A model generated the notes under the pieces. The model saw only the letters and a list, made by a program, of their open reading frames with translations. It was not told where the DNA came from and searched no databases. DNA of 49,235 nt from Clostridium sp. (GTDB lineage: Bacteria > Bacteroidota > Bacteroidia > Bacteroidales > Muribaculaceae): the NCBI GenBank assembly GCA_023666615.1, contig JAMPBQ010000001.1:719114-768348 (forward strand). The letters run 5' to 3'. Each line of letters starts with the position of its first letter. Positions within the stretch are counted from its first letter, which is position 1. Made by a program: the position numbers and the translations under genes. Below, one piece after another: positions 7,884-15,421 of the stretch.

Positions 7884-10021
7884 GGATAAAGACTATTGAA
7901 ATCAAAAATTTCCGAAGCTATGTAGGCCCTAACCTATTCCAGATAAATTCTGGACTGACTCTCATCATCGGAGCCAATGGTGAAGGAAAGACCAACCTCT
8001 ACGATGCTATCGAGTGGTTGTTCGAGAACCAAGTTCGTAACGACAATAAAAGAGTTGTAGCTAAGAAAGCCATTGCAAACCTAATTCCTGGTAACTCAGA
8101 AGAAGTAATGGTTGCTATTGACTTTGAGCATAACGATTCCAACTATCGCATAGAGAAGTCATTTAGCTTTACGAAGTGCGCTGATGACTCAGACATACGC
8201 ATATCTCCAGTGAATTTCACAGGCTACACCGAGGAGGGCTCTACGCGCGTACAAACCAATGGTGCCGCGCTACTTGATAGGTGCTTTAACGCTTCTATAC
8301 GTCATTTCAGCCTGATGGCAGGTGAGGAAAGCCTTAAAATCTTAAATCAGCATCAGACCTTGCAGTATCTCATCCACACGTTCAGTTCGGTGCGTCACTC
8401 TGAGAAATACACTGAGTTTACTAAGTATGCAACCGCATACGCTCAGCGTGCTTCTACCAATGCAATTTCGAAGAATGCGAAAAACAAGCGCGACAATGAC
8501 CGTTTAACCAGAGACATTGACAGTTTGACCTCACAACTATCACAAGCACAAAGAGAGCTTCGTCTAAAGCAAGAAGAATCTCGTGAATATACTACTCAAA
8601 TAGATGCTATAGTCAATTCTAAAGAGGCTTCTGAAGAAATGAAGGCATTAGAGTCCCGGCTAAACGCTCTTACACGTGACCGTGCATTATGCCAATCTCG
8701 AATTCACGAGAATTATACTGTTGCGCTTCTTGATGATATGCTTGTCTTAGGTGGAATTATGCCTATCCTTGACGAATTTTCAGCAAAGGTCGCTAAGGCG
8801 GAGAGAGAACGTCGAAAAGAAGAACATGAATATAGTATAAAGCTCGGCGAACGCAAAGCCATAAAAAAAATGAAGCTCGAACTTGAAAATGGAGCTACTC
8901 CTCTTCCTGTTTACGCTCCGGATGAAAAGTTCATGCGCGAAATGCTTAATGATCATATATGCAAAGTTTGTGGGACGCCCGCACCCGAAGGGTCGGCGGC
9001 TTATAACTATATTCAAGATAAACTCAATGCTTATCTTGAAAGTCTTAAAGGTGAAGAGGAGCCGGAGCCATGTTTCCCATTCTCGTTTATCCCTCAGCTT
9101 GCAAAAAGAGAAACCATCATTAATAATGAGCGTGATGGAATAGCAAAGATTTATCAGCAAATTCTCGATTTGCTTGAGTTTAATGAGGCTCGCAAGAAGG
9201 ACCTCCGGCATATTGAGGACAACATTGCAAAAGTAGAAGAAGACCAACGTAAGCTCCAAGCGCGTGTCCCCGGCATATCCAAAGAAGCACTGCTTAATAA
9301 TTTTACCAATTTGACTAATTGGAATAAGTATAAGCATGAGTGTGAACTGAAGATTGTTAATCTTCAACATACTATTTCTCGTCTGGAAGAGCAAATTGCT
9401 CAAAAACGAGAGGATCTTAACAAACTCGCAGAAAATACTCCTGCTGAAATCTACACTAAGATAGCTGAAGCATTTGAAGCAATTCAAAAAGCGTTTCAAA
9501 GTGCGCTTGTCCGCAATAAAACAGAATTTGTGAGCGAACTTGAAGTCGTTGCCAACAAATATCTTGCTAAGTTGAATGTCGAAGACTTCAAGGGAACCGT
9601 GAGAATTATCGCAGATGTATCTGGCGCTCTTCGTATTCAACTTGTCGATGCTGACGGGTCGTCTATAGATCCGAACAAAGCTCTCGAAACTACGATGTAT
9701 ATGTCTGTACTTTTCGCAGTCTCGGAACTCACTGAAATCAAAAAGGATGACGAGTATCCACTCCTTTTTGACGCTCCTACATCATCTTTTGCTGTGGGCA
9801 AGGAAAAGGACTTCTTTCGTATCATCGATAATCTTGATAAACAGATTATCATTGTTACAAAAAGTTTCCTAAATGAGATCAGTAGCAACCAGTACGTTCT
9901 CGATGAGAAGATGATTAATGACCTTGACATTAAGGGCACAATCTATAGAATCGAAAAGAAGCGCCCATTTGATGATAAAGACCAGTCAACAATTCAAACA
10001 CTAATACAAAAAATCCGTTAA
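7880..10021 (+). CDS. DndD-like SMC/Rad50-type ATPase
   Basis: 713 aa. The N-terminus IKTIEIKNFRSYVGPNLF followed by GANGEGKTN (Walker A, residues 33-41) is typical of Rad50/SMC/RecF-type ATPases that act on DNA ends or backbones. A long coiled-coil region follows, interrupted by a hook-like CKVC (C361 and C364), then a second coiled coil. The C-terminal Walker B region is LLFDAPTSSF near residues 623-632. FDAPTS is a feature I associate with DndD, the ATPase that works with DndC and DndE in phosphorothioation. Its length is close to enterobacterial DndD (about 660 aa). It is coupled to the 78-aa gene (ATGA) and followed after one base by the last gene. DndD-like is a confident call at the fold level and a fair one at the subfamily level. 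Confidence 0.82.
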   Translation: MRIKTIEIKNFRSYVGPNLFQINSGLTLIIGANGEGKTNLYDAIEWLFENQVRNDNKRVVAKKAIANLIPGNSEEVMVAIDFEHNDSNYRIEKSFSFTKCADDSDIRISPVNFTGYTEEGSTRVQTNGAALLDRCFNASIRHFSLMAGEESLKILNQHQTLQYLIHTFSSVRHSEKYTEFTKYATAYAQRASTNAISKNAKNKRDNDRLTRDIDSLTSQLSQAQRELRLKQEESREYTTQIDAIVNSKEASEEMKALESRLNALTRDRALCQSRIHENYTVALLDDMLVLGGIMPILDEFSAKVAKAERERRKEEHEYSIKLGERKAIKKMKLELENGATPLPVYAPDEKFMREMLNDHICKVCGTPAPEGSAAYNYIQDKLNAYLESLKGEEEPEPCFPFSFIPQLAKRETIINNERDGIAKIYQQILDLLEFNEARKKDLRHIEDNIAKVEEDQRKLQARVPGISKEALLNNFTNLTNWNKYKHECELKIVNLQHTISRLEEQIAQKREDLNKLAENTPAEIYTKIAEAFEAIQKAFQSALVRNKTEFVSELEVVANKYLAKLNVEDFKGTVRIIADVSGALRIQLVDADGSSIDPNKALETTMYMSVLFAVSELTEIKKDDEYPLLFDAPTSSFAVGKEKDFFRIIDNLDKQIIIVTKSFLNEISSNQYVLDEKMINDLDIKGTIYRIEKKRPFDDKDQSTIQTLIQKIR

Positions 10022-10022
10022 C

Positions 10023-10631
10023 ATGAACAACGAAAAAGTTCCACATGCTCCTGAACGGATTTACGATAACTGGGCTAAACGAAATGTATATTTCGAGACA
10101 GAGCTTGAAGAGTCAGTAATCCGTCAAATAGCTGACTATGGCAGCGGGGCAACAAAACTTAACACATCAAGGGGTTATTCTCTTGGAGGTGGATACGAGG
10201 TTTATATTCTCGCTTTCTTCTTGGGATTATATTCTAATAAGAGACGACCAATTGAGGGTGAGAAAAAGACCTTTGGCCAAGCCATCCAATATTGGGGCAA
10301 TCTTGACTCACGTGGAGAAAGAAAAGCATACTCTCGCCTCCGTGATTTCATTTTTGCTGCTGCGGTAGCAAAAACTGATATAGACCTTCTTGCCGTTGAA
10401 CGCGGAGAAATACCATTGTCTAACGCTATTTCTGCATTAATTAAAACAATGGACGAATATGCCAATTATGGTTTTCATCTTATCCTTGACAAACTCGAAG
10501 AAGATAAACATTATTTCACAAGCAATTCATCCTTCCTCTCTATTTTCATGCCATTGTTTAAAGAAATAAATGGCAGTCAAGAAAATAACGATGGCGAAAA
10601 TAACGAAGACGGACCGGATTCTTTAGACTAA
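10023..10631 (+). CDS. Terminal protein of the defence operon, DndE position
   Basis: 202 aa, starting one base after the DndD-like stop. A conserved-looking core SLGGGYEVYILAFFLGLY (about residues 52-69) precedes a helical segment. The last 15 residues are an acidic tail rich in N, D and E. It sits where dndE (about 120 aa) stands in classical operons, but it is longer and I do not see the DndE sequence pattern. I call it by position only. It may be a DNA-nick-binding or complex-assembly subunit. No transmembrane segment is clear: the hydrophobic stretch is short and carries charged flanks. The operon ends here, and about 140 bp of gene-free A+T-rich DNA follow. Confidence 0.65.
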   Translation: MNNEKVPHAPERIYDNWAKRNVYFETELEESVIRQIADYGSGATKLNTSRGYSLGGGYEVYILAFFLGLYSNKRRPIEGEKKTFGQAIQYWGNLDSRGERKAYSRLRDFIFAAAVAKTDIDLLAVERGEIPLSNAISALIKTMDEYANYGFHLILDKLEEDKHYFTSNSSFLSIFMPLFKEINGSQENNDGENNEDGPDSLD

Positions 10632-10770
10632 ATTATCGGACCGTAAATTAGGCATTTAATTATCTTAAAATGTTATATTTATGCACATACGCGAGGAAAT
10701 AACTCGTTGTTAGACTATGGAATACGGTTAGAATCCGACATCGTTTCTGAAGTTTTTTAGATGAGTATGC

Positions 10771-11325
10771 TTATATCTTTGAGTTCTTGATTTGTGATTC
10801 GAGAGCTGGCATGGCGTTCATTTCATTCCATTCGTTTTGAAGCGAGGACCTCAGCAGGTCGAAGATTTTACTAAGGTTAGCAGTGAGGTTTTCACGAATT
10901 ATTTTCAGAGATTTCCGAACAAGGTCTTTGTATGCGGATGAATAGTAGGACGCCGGGTGGTATGTGTTGACGAAAACAGAGTTGTTGTAGATGCCAATCG
11001 TTAGTCGGCTGCCAAACACTTCCAAAAACTGGAAATCGCATTTGAGCGTGCGCTTCATCCTTTGAAAATTATTAGGGGAGAGGCAGACCGCAATCTCGGG
11101 TGAGAGTATGGCAATAAGCTTTAAGGTGAATGGACGCGTTTTGTCATACAGTCGCTCAAACACGTCCTTCGTTTTTGGCGTGTTGAAAAATGTGGCGTTG
11201 GTGAACACGCAGTCTGCCTTCTCATTCTCCCTGAAGCTGGGAAAGGCCGGTTCCAACAGCCCCATCATGTTCTTCCAATATGCCCATTCCGTATTTCCGT
11301 GCCAGTCGACGATGTTGCCGCGCAT
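10771..11325 (-). pseudogene. Probable 5'-truncated gene, uracil-DNA-glycosylase-like
   Basis: 184 aa from the ATG at 11325, but the same frame stays open upstream for about 25 codons with protein-like sequence (ADWKFREIEQEPYEHL) and no usable start before a stop next to the end of the neighbouring gene. The front of the gene therefore seems lost. Segments FTNATFFNTPKTKD, SPEIAVCLS and VNTYHPASYYS resemble the order of motifs in the uracil-DNA glycosylase superfamily (Asn/Phe near the front, a His-Pro loop near the end). I could not confirm this by alignment. It lies between the defence operon and an exported repeat protein, in a region that looks rearranged. An intact gene starting at 11325 or at a non-standard codon is the alternative. 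Confidence 0.45.
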
Positions 11326-11392
11326 CAGGTGTTCGTAAGGTTCCTGCTCAATTTCGCGAAATTTCCAATCGGCATTGGTTTGGGTGGGGGAT

Positions 11393-12100
11393 TTACATGA
11401 TTTTCACTATGGGAATTACCTTTGTGTCTGAATATCGATGTTCATACTTGTAGGTGCCTATTTGCCTTGCGCATTTGCCGGACGGCACTTTCACTATTTG
11501 TTTCTCATAGAAGGAATTTCCATCCTTGGCCAAAAACAGCACTTCTAAGTCAGATGTGAATATATGTCCGGCAATGTTATCGTGTATTTCCAAAGCTATT
11601 GCGTCGCCGGAATCCAAGACTTTTTGGATTTCAAAATTCCTGCGGCTCACACATTCCCCAGGCTTGTCAAATAGCGTAATGCCATTGTTTGCCTTTGAGC
11701 TTTTGCGCAGCGGGGATTCCGCGCCATTGACTATCTTAATGGCTGGCACAGTTTTGTTGGAGTTAAAATTGTCTTTATATTTATAAGTGCCAACATGCTG
11801 CGCGCATTGGTTCTCAGCTAGATTGATGGTTTGGTTGTCGTAGAAGTGTTGATTTTCATTTGGTATGATGAAAACGTGGGGCCCTAAAATTTCATCGGCG
11901 CGGGCTAATGCGTACCCATCCTCCAGTACTTGGGATATATGAAACTGAGTGTAATCCATATAATCGGCAGGTTCGCTGAATATTTCAAGCCCTTTGATTT
12001 CGGAATCAGTGGGGGTGGCTGCCTGTTCATGGGAGGCGAAAGCATAAGAAAGAGCCAAGCCGGAAATTACTCCAAGCAAATATACGATAAATTTATTCAT
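11393..12100 (-). CDS. Exported protein with two copies of one domain
   Basis: 235 aa. The first 22 residues (MNKFIVYLLGVISGLALSYAFA) are a signal peptide or N-terminal anchor. The rest is an internal duplication of about 90 residues. Copy 1 runs from GLEIFSEP to VPAIKIVNG and copy 2 from GITLFDKP to IPIVKIM. Matching blocks are FHISQVLEDG/FEIQKVLDSG, ENQHFYDNQTI/DGNSFYEKQIV and CAQHVGTYKY/CARQIGTYKY. Each copy has one conserved Cys just before the GTYKY block. The family is not known to me. A periplasmic or surface structural/binding role is a guess. Upstream DNA carries four degenerate copies of a CAGATTGTTTAG motif. The gene ends next to the truncated gene at 10771-11325, with no room for a separate promoter for that gene. 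Confidence 0.7.
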   Translation of the reverse strand: MNKFIVYLLGVISGLALSYAFASHEQAATPTDSEIKGLEIFSEPADYMDYTQFHISQVLEDGYALARADEILGPHVFIIPNENQHFYDNQTINLAENQCAQHVGTYKYKDNFNSNKTVPAIKIVNGAESPLRKSSKANNGITLFDKPGECVSRRNFEIQKVLDSGDAIALEIHDNIAGHIFTSDLEVLFLAKDGNSFYEKQIVKVPSGKCARQIGTYKYEHRYSDTKVIPIVKIM

Positions 12101-12103
12101 ATT

Positions 12104-12191
12104 CAGATTGTTTTAAAAAGTATGCCAGACTTTTAGAATGGAAGTCAGATTGTTTAGCGGAATGTTTTAGAAGGAATGCCAGATTGTTTAG
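12104..12191. repeat. Four degenerate copies of CAGATTGTTTAG
   Basis: Copies occur at 12104 (CAGATTGTTTTA), 12125 (CCAGACTTTTAG), 12145 (TCAGATTGTTTAG) and 12179 (CCAGATTGTTTAG), with an extra AATGTTTTAG half between the last two. They fill the leader of the exported duplicated protein. They could be regulator sites or relics of slippage; spacing is irregular (about 20-34 bp). Confidence 0.4.
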
Positions 12192-12244
12192 AAGATATGG
12201 CTTGGTGTAGACAAGGGGTTGATTTTAACATCATATAAAACTAA

Positions 12245-12278
12245 GATTCCTTGATTATCAAGTGATAATCAAGGAATC
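12245..12278 (-). terminator. Perfect 16-bp hairpin after tRNA-Leu
   Basis: GATTCCTTGATTATCA and TGATAATCAAGGAATC are perfect complementary arms with only AG between them. The hairpin lies just 3' of the tRNA gene on the minus strand and is followed there by the U-rich TTAGTTTTAT. This fits an intrinsic terminator for the tRNA transcript. Confidence 0.7.
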
Positions 12279-12280
12279 AG

Positions 12281-12361
12281 TGCCCAGAACAGGACTCGAA
12301 CCTGCACGCCTCTCAGCACTCGCACCTGAAACGAGCGCGTCTACCATTCCGCCACCTGGGC
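12281..12361 (-). tRNA. tRNA-Leu (CAG)
   Basis: The minus strand reads GCCCAGG at the 5' end and pairs with CTGGGC before the discriminator A, giving a 7-bp acceptor stem. The D-loop contains AATGGTAGACG, and the T-loop GGTTCGAGTCC is canonical. The anticodon stem CTCGT/GCGAG encloses TTCAGGT, giving anticodon CAG (Leu, codon CTG). A long variable arm (GTGCTGAGAGGCGT) confirms a class II leucine tRNA. CCA is not encoded. A promoter with -33 TTG and -7 TACCTTTG lies just upstream and a terminator hairpin downstream. Confidence 0.93.
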
Positions 12362-12381
12362 ATCGGTTGGTTTTGATGATG

Positions 12382-12411
12382 CAAAGGTAGGCATTATTTT
12401 TGAATTGACAA
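12382..12411 (-). promoter_or_regulatory. Bacteroidota-type promoter of tRNA-Leu
   Basis: On the minus strand, TTG (12411-12409) and TACCTTTG (12389-12382) are 19 bp apart, matching the -33/-7 pattern of Bacteroidota housekeeping promoters. The tRNA begins about 20 nt downstream. Confidence 0.65.
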
Positions 12412-12433
12412 GGGATTTTGGGTGATTTTTTTC

Positions 12434-12461
12434 TTGGGATGGGATTTTTTTCTTATTTTTG
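12434..12461 (+). promoter_or_regulatory. Promoter of rpiB
   Basis: TTG at 12434-12436 and TATTTTTG at 12454-12461 fit the TTG/TAnnTTTG Bacteroidota promoter with a 17-bp spacer. The rpiB start codon is 43 nt further on. Confidence 0.5.
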
Positions 12462-12504
12462 CGTGGTGCAATGTTTTTTTGGACTATAGTTTAATTTTTT
12501 TGAT

Positions 12505-12957
12505 ATGAATATTTTGAAGAATGGAGTGAAGGCGGGGCTTTGCAGCGACCATGCGGGCTATGAGCTGAAGTGCATCATCGAGGGCTATCTTGACGCCAAC
12601 CATGTGGAGTATGAGGATTTCGGGACGCACAGCTCGGATAGCTGCGACTATGCGGATTTTGCGCATCCGTGCGCCCTGGCGGTTGAGCGCGGGGAGGTTT
12701 ATCCCGGAATCGCGATGTGCGGCTCGGGCAATGGCATAGCCATGACGCTGAACAAGCATCAGGGCATCCGCGCGGCCCTTTGCTGGACGCCTGAGCTGGC
12801 GCGTCTGGCCCGCGCCCACAATAACGCCAATGTGCTGGTGCTTCCGGCGAGGTTTATTTCCCCTGAGCTGGCCATCGAGATTCTTGAGACTTTCCTGTCG
12901 ACGGAATTTGAGGGCGGCCGCCATGAGCGCAGGATTGAGAAGATGCCTGTGAAGTGA
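12505..12957 (+). CDS. rpiB: Ribose-5-phosphate isomerase B
   Basis: 150 aa, the normal length for RpiB/LacA/LacB family enzymes. It interconverts ribose 5-phosphate and ribulose 5-phosphate in the non-oxidative pentose phosphate pathway (cytosol). Visible family motifs are CSDHAGYELK at 13-22, the active-site cysteine loop AMCGSGNGIAMTLNK (C72 as catalytic base), HNNANVLVLPARF, and the C-terminal TEFEGGRHERRIEKM. The start ATG at 12505 follows a recognisable promoter. In Bacteroidales rpiB often lies next to a transketolase; here its neighbours are tRNA-Leu upstream and a convergent LRR gene downstream, so it appears monocistronic. A strong hairpin about 100 bp past the stop ends the unit. 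Confidence 0.95.
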   Translation: MNILKNGVKAGLCSDHAGYELKCIIEGYLDANHVEYEDFGTHSSDSCDYADFAHPCALAVERGEVYPGIAMCGSGNGIAMTLNKHQGIRAALCWTPELARLARAHNNANVLVLPARFISPELAIEILETFLSTEFEGGRHERRIEKMPVK

Positions 12958-13058
12958 TCGGCTAATAGCCGTCTTGCTTCGGAGCCGGAGCCGTGGCCGG
13001 AGCTGAGGGCGCTGCCGCGGGCGGCCTTGTCGCTTAGGCATGAGTAAGGCATAAATAT

Positions 13059-13090
13059 GCGGCCCGCTTCCTTTTGGGGATGCGGGCCGC
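13059..13090. terminator. Bidirectional terminator between rpiB and LRR gene
   Basis: GCGGCCCGC and GCGGGCCGC are perfect 9-bp arms around a 14-nt loop, between two convergent genes. T-rich sequence (TTATTGTGTTT) follows on the + side. The gene-free stretch 12958-13058 before it holds only short G+C-rich repeats. Confidence 0.7.
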
Positions 13091-13132
13091 TTATTGTGTT
13101 TGACTATGCAACGCCGGGCGTTGCTCCAGGGA

Positions 13133-14194
13133 TTAGAATCCACCCCATTCGCAGGCGATCATGTGGAGGTTGGGGCATGCTTCGGTGCGGAAGTCGGTGA
13201 TGGTGTTGAAGCGGCAATTGATGTATGTAAGGTTCTGGTCGAACGATACATCGAGCATTGTCAGTTGGTTGTTGTTGCAGAGGATGCGCTGTAGGAATGT
13301 CTGGTTGCTCAGCGTAAGGCTTGTGAGGTCGTTGTAGGAGCAGTCAACGAAGAGGAGCTGCGGGCAGTTCTCAACGGTGAAGCTTGTGAGGTCGTTGTAT
13401 GAGCAAACGATGTCAAGCACGCTCTTGCAATCGCGGACCACGAGGCCCTTCATGTTGTTGTCGCTGCAGATGAATGTGCTGAGCGAAGGGAGTCCCTGCA
13501 TCACGAGGTTTGCGATGCGGTTGTCGTCACAGTTGAAGTTGGTCAGTCCTTCTACGCCGGCGAGAATCACCTGATTGAGCTTGTTGTAGCCACAGTAGAG
13601 GTTTTTCAGCTTGCTGCATCCCTGGATGTCGAGGACTTCAAGGCGGTTGCTTTGGCAGTTGAGGGTCTCAAGGGAGGGGGCTCCGGAGAGGCTGAGTTCA
13701 GCGAAAGCGTTGTTGGAGCAGTTGAGGGTCTTCAACGCAGGGATTTGGGTGAATGTGACGTCGGTAAGACGGTTGTTGTTGATGGAAACCTTCTCGAGGG
13801 CTGTTGCGCCGGAGAGATCGCAGGCTGTCATTTTGTTGCGAGAGGCGTTAAGCTCCGTAAGGGCCGCGTCGCCGGAAACGTTGACAGCGGTGATATGATT
13901 TCTTGAGACATCGACTTTCTGCAGGTTGTCAAAACCAGAGATGTCGAGAGAGCCGGCAAGTTTCTTGCCTTTCCAGTCGATGGATGTAATGTGTCCATTC
14001 TCCATGGTCACGCCTTCCCAAGTGGCCGGGTTCTTAAGGTCGACGATATTGAGGGCCTGAGCATTTGAAGATGCTTCAGCTGCGGGCTGCTGCAGGAAAG
14101 CTTGCATTTGCTTTAGCTCGGCTTTGTCAGGCTTTTGGGCGAAAACCACCACGCTGCTTAGCGCGAGGGTGATCATTAGTGTGACTTTTTTCAT
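13133..14194 (-). CDS. Exported cysteine-type leucine-rich repeat protein
   Basis: About 353 aa from the ATG at 14194. I choose this over a longer upstream frame because MKKVTLMITLALSSVVVFAQ is a clean signal peptide, cleaved about at FA-Q. After a short linker come at least ten LRR units of 21-22 residues with the pattern LxxLxCxxNxL: NCSNNAF, NCQSNRL, YCGYNKL, NCDDNRI, ICSDNNM, VCSYNDL, DCSYNDL, LCNNNQL, NCRFNTI. The Cys at a fixed position is typical of Bacteroidota surface LRR proteins. There is no C-terminal sorting domain, so it is probably periplasmic or on the outer-membrane surface by another route. A protein-binding or adhesion role is likely but unproven. It is convergent with rpiB and seems monocistronic. 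Confidence 0.85.
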   Translation of the reverse strand: MKKVTLMITLALSSVVVFAQKPDKAELKQMQAFLQQPAAEASSNAQALNIVDLKNPATWEGVTMENGHITSIDWKGKKLAGSLDISGFDNLQKVDVSRNHITAVNVSGDAALTELNASRNKMTACDLSGATALEKVSINNNRLTDVTFTQIPALKTLNCSNNAFAELSLSGAPSLETLNCQSNRLEVLDIQGCSKLKNLYCGYNKLNQVILAGVEGLTNFNCDDNRIANLVMQGLPSLSTFICSDNNMKGLVVRDCKSVLDIVCSYNDLTSFTVENCPQLLFVDCSYNDLTSLTLSNQTFLQRILCNNNQLTMLDVSFDQNLTYINCRFNTITDFRTEACPNLHMIACEWGGF

Positions 14195-14305
14195 AATAAA
14201 TAGTTGTTTAGTTAGATGATTTGTAATTCTAACATTAGTTAGCTGAAAAAAGTTCGGGATTTTGCAAATTTTTTTCGCGAGGGGTGATTTTAGCGCAGAC
14301 TGGGG

Positions 14306-14336
14306 TTGTGCGTGCGGGGGAAAAGGGCTAACTTTG
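14306..14336 (+). promoter_or_regulatory. Promoter abutting the DUF4491 start codon
   Basis: TTG at 14306-14308 and TAACTTTG at 14329-14336 are 20 bp apart, a good Bacteroidota promoter. The -7 element ends only 4 nt before the ATG at 14341, so the transcript should be leaderless or nearly so. Confidence 0.65.
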
Positions 14337-14340
14337 CCGC

Positions 14341-14661
14341 ATGGAATATTTGAGCGAATACAATCTTCTGGGCTTGGCCATCGGGGCCTGCACATTCTTG
14401 ATCATAGGCTTTTTTCATCCGATAGTGATAAAGTGCGAGTACTATTTCGGCACGGGCTGCTGGTGGTGGTTCCTTGTGCTAGGGGTCATGTGCCTGGCGG
14501 CGTCGATGTGCGTCGGCGATGTGTTTTGGCAGGCAGTGCTTGGCGTGACGGCGTTTTCGTCGTTCTGGACTATAAAGGAGATTTTTGACCAGCGGAGGCG
14601 GGTTGAGAAGGGGTGGTTTCCCGAGAATCCGCGGCGGAGGAGGATTTCAGCCAGGCGTTGA
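14341..14661 (+). CDS. DUF4491 family membrane protein
   Basis: 106 aa with three hydrophobic segments (about residues 8-28, 40-58 and 62-78). The pattern FLIIGFFHPIVIKCEYYFG, then FSSFWTIKEIFDQRRRVEKG and WFPENP, is the DUF4491 family, common in Bacteroidales and of unknown function. It is an inner-membrane protein. The family usually ends soon after WFPxNPxR; here a short Arg-rich tail follows. The start follows a strong promoter with almost no leader. Its last 92 bp overlap, tail to tail, the convergent solute-binding gene on the other strand, so the two transcripts are complementary at their 3' ends. Confidence 0.85.
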   Translation: MEYLSEYNLLGLAIGACTFLIIGFFHPIVIKCEYYFGTGCWWWFLVLGVMCLAASMCVGDVFWQAVLGVTAFSSFWTIKEIFDQRRRVEKGWFPENPRRRRISARR

Positions 14662-15418
14662 TTATGGAGGCCAGGCTGTCATTGCCCTTCCGCAGGGCCC
14701 ATGCCTGGAATTGGGTGAATGATATTGGGGTTGAGGCGTCGATCTGCGGATAGTCCTTTGCCATTCGGGCGGCTATGCTCTCGTTGACGACGGCAAGCCT
14801 TATTTTTCCCTTAGCCACGAGGATCACCAGGTGCTCGGCACTGTATTGCGGGGATTGGAGCACGTAGATTGTGTCGCCTATTTCCTGCGAAAGGTTTTTA
14901 ATGCGTTGGGCGAAAGGAGAGTCGGCCGCGAGCCAAATGGTGTCCTTGGCCAGCTGCAGCTGAGATGTGATGGCCGGGACGGAGGCTGAATCCAATCTCT
15001 GCACGAGCACCTCGCGGTCAAGGTAGACGGGGTCGGAGAGGAGGAATGAGTCGCGCAAATCGGCGGTGGCCGGCAGGGATGCGGCCACTATGTCATAGTC
15101 GCCATCGCGCAGGCCGGCAAGGGCATGGCCCAGGGGGACGAAGGGGTGGAATTTTACCGGGCGGCCTATTTCAGAGGACATTTTGAGCAAGAGGGAGTAG
15201 TCGCGGCCTATGACGGTGTCACCGGCCAGGGAATATATGCCGGGGGCCATTTCTATTGCCACGTCGAGGGTGTCGCCTCCAGACTTTGTGTATTCAAGGC
15301 GGAAGGGGGAGGCCTGTCGATGGGAACATTGGCGGAGCATTGCCATCAACACCACAATCGCCACAAGGATTAGGAGCATTGCCCACAGGCGGGATGTGTA
15401 TGGCTTGATTTTGCGCAT
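14570..15418 (-). CDS. Membrane-anchored solute-binding-domain protein (MltF-like N-domain)
   Basis: 282 aa. Residues 10-30 form one membrane anchor (LWAMLLILVAIVVLMAMLRQ), and the rest faces the periplasm. The body follows the bacterial solute-binding family 3 pattern, with SLLLKMSSEIGRPVKFHPF, LAGLRDGDYDIVAASLPAT and a late IRLAVVNESIAARMAKDYPQI segment. This is the layout of the regulatory half of lytic transglycosylase MltF, but no transglycosylase domain follows. It may sense cell-wall fragments or amino acids. The gene starts 3 nt after the porin stop in the same orientation, so the two form an operon. The 3' end overlaps DUF4491 on the other strand. Ligand unknown. Confidence 0.75.
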   Translation of the reverse strand: MRKIKPYTSRLWAMLLILVAIVVLMAMLRQCSHRQASPFRLEYTKSGGDTLDVAIEMAPGIYSLAGDTVIGRDYSLLLKMSSEIGRPVKFHPFVPLGHALAGLRDGDYDIVAASLPATADLRDSFLLSDPVYLDREVLVQRLDSASVPAITSQLQLAKDTIWLAADSPFAQRIKNLSQEIGDTIYVLQSPQYSAEHLVILVAKGKIRLAVVNESIAARMAKDYPQIDASTPISFTQFQAWALRKGNDSLASIINAWLKSSSAADSRETTPSQPASAGQKSPL

Positions 15419-15421
15419 GGC

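Noticed and set aside
8780-9640. 286-codon frame on the minus strand inside the DndD-like gene
   Set aside because: It is the shadow of a coiled-coil coding region; no promoter, no recognisable motif, and a random Phe/Leu/Ile-rich composition.
12281-12361. tRNA-Leu as the attachment site of the defence island
   Set aside because: No duplicated tRNA 3' end is seen at the far side of the island in this window, and no integrase gene is present.
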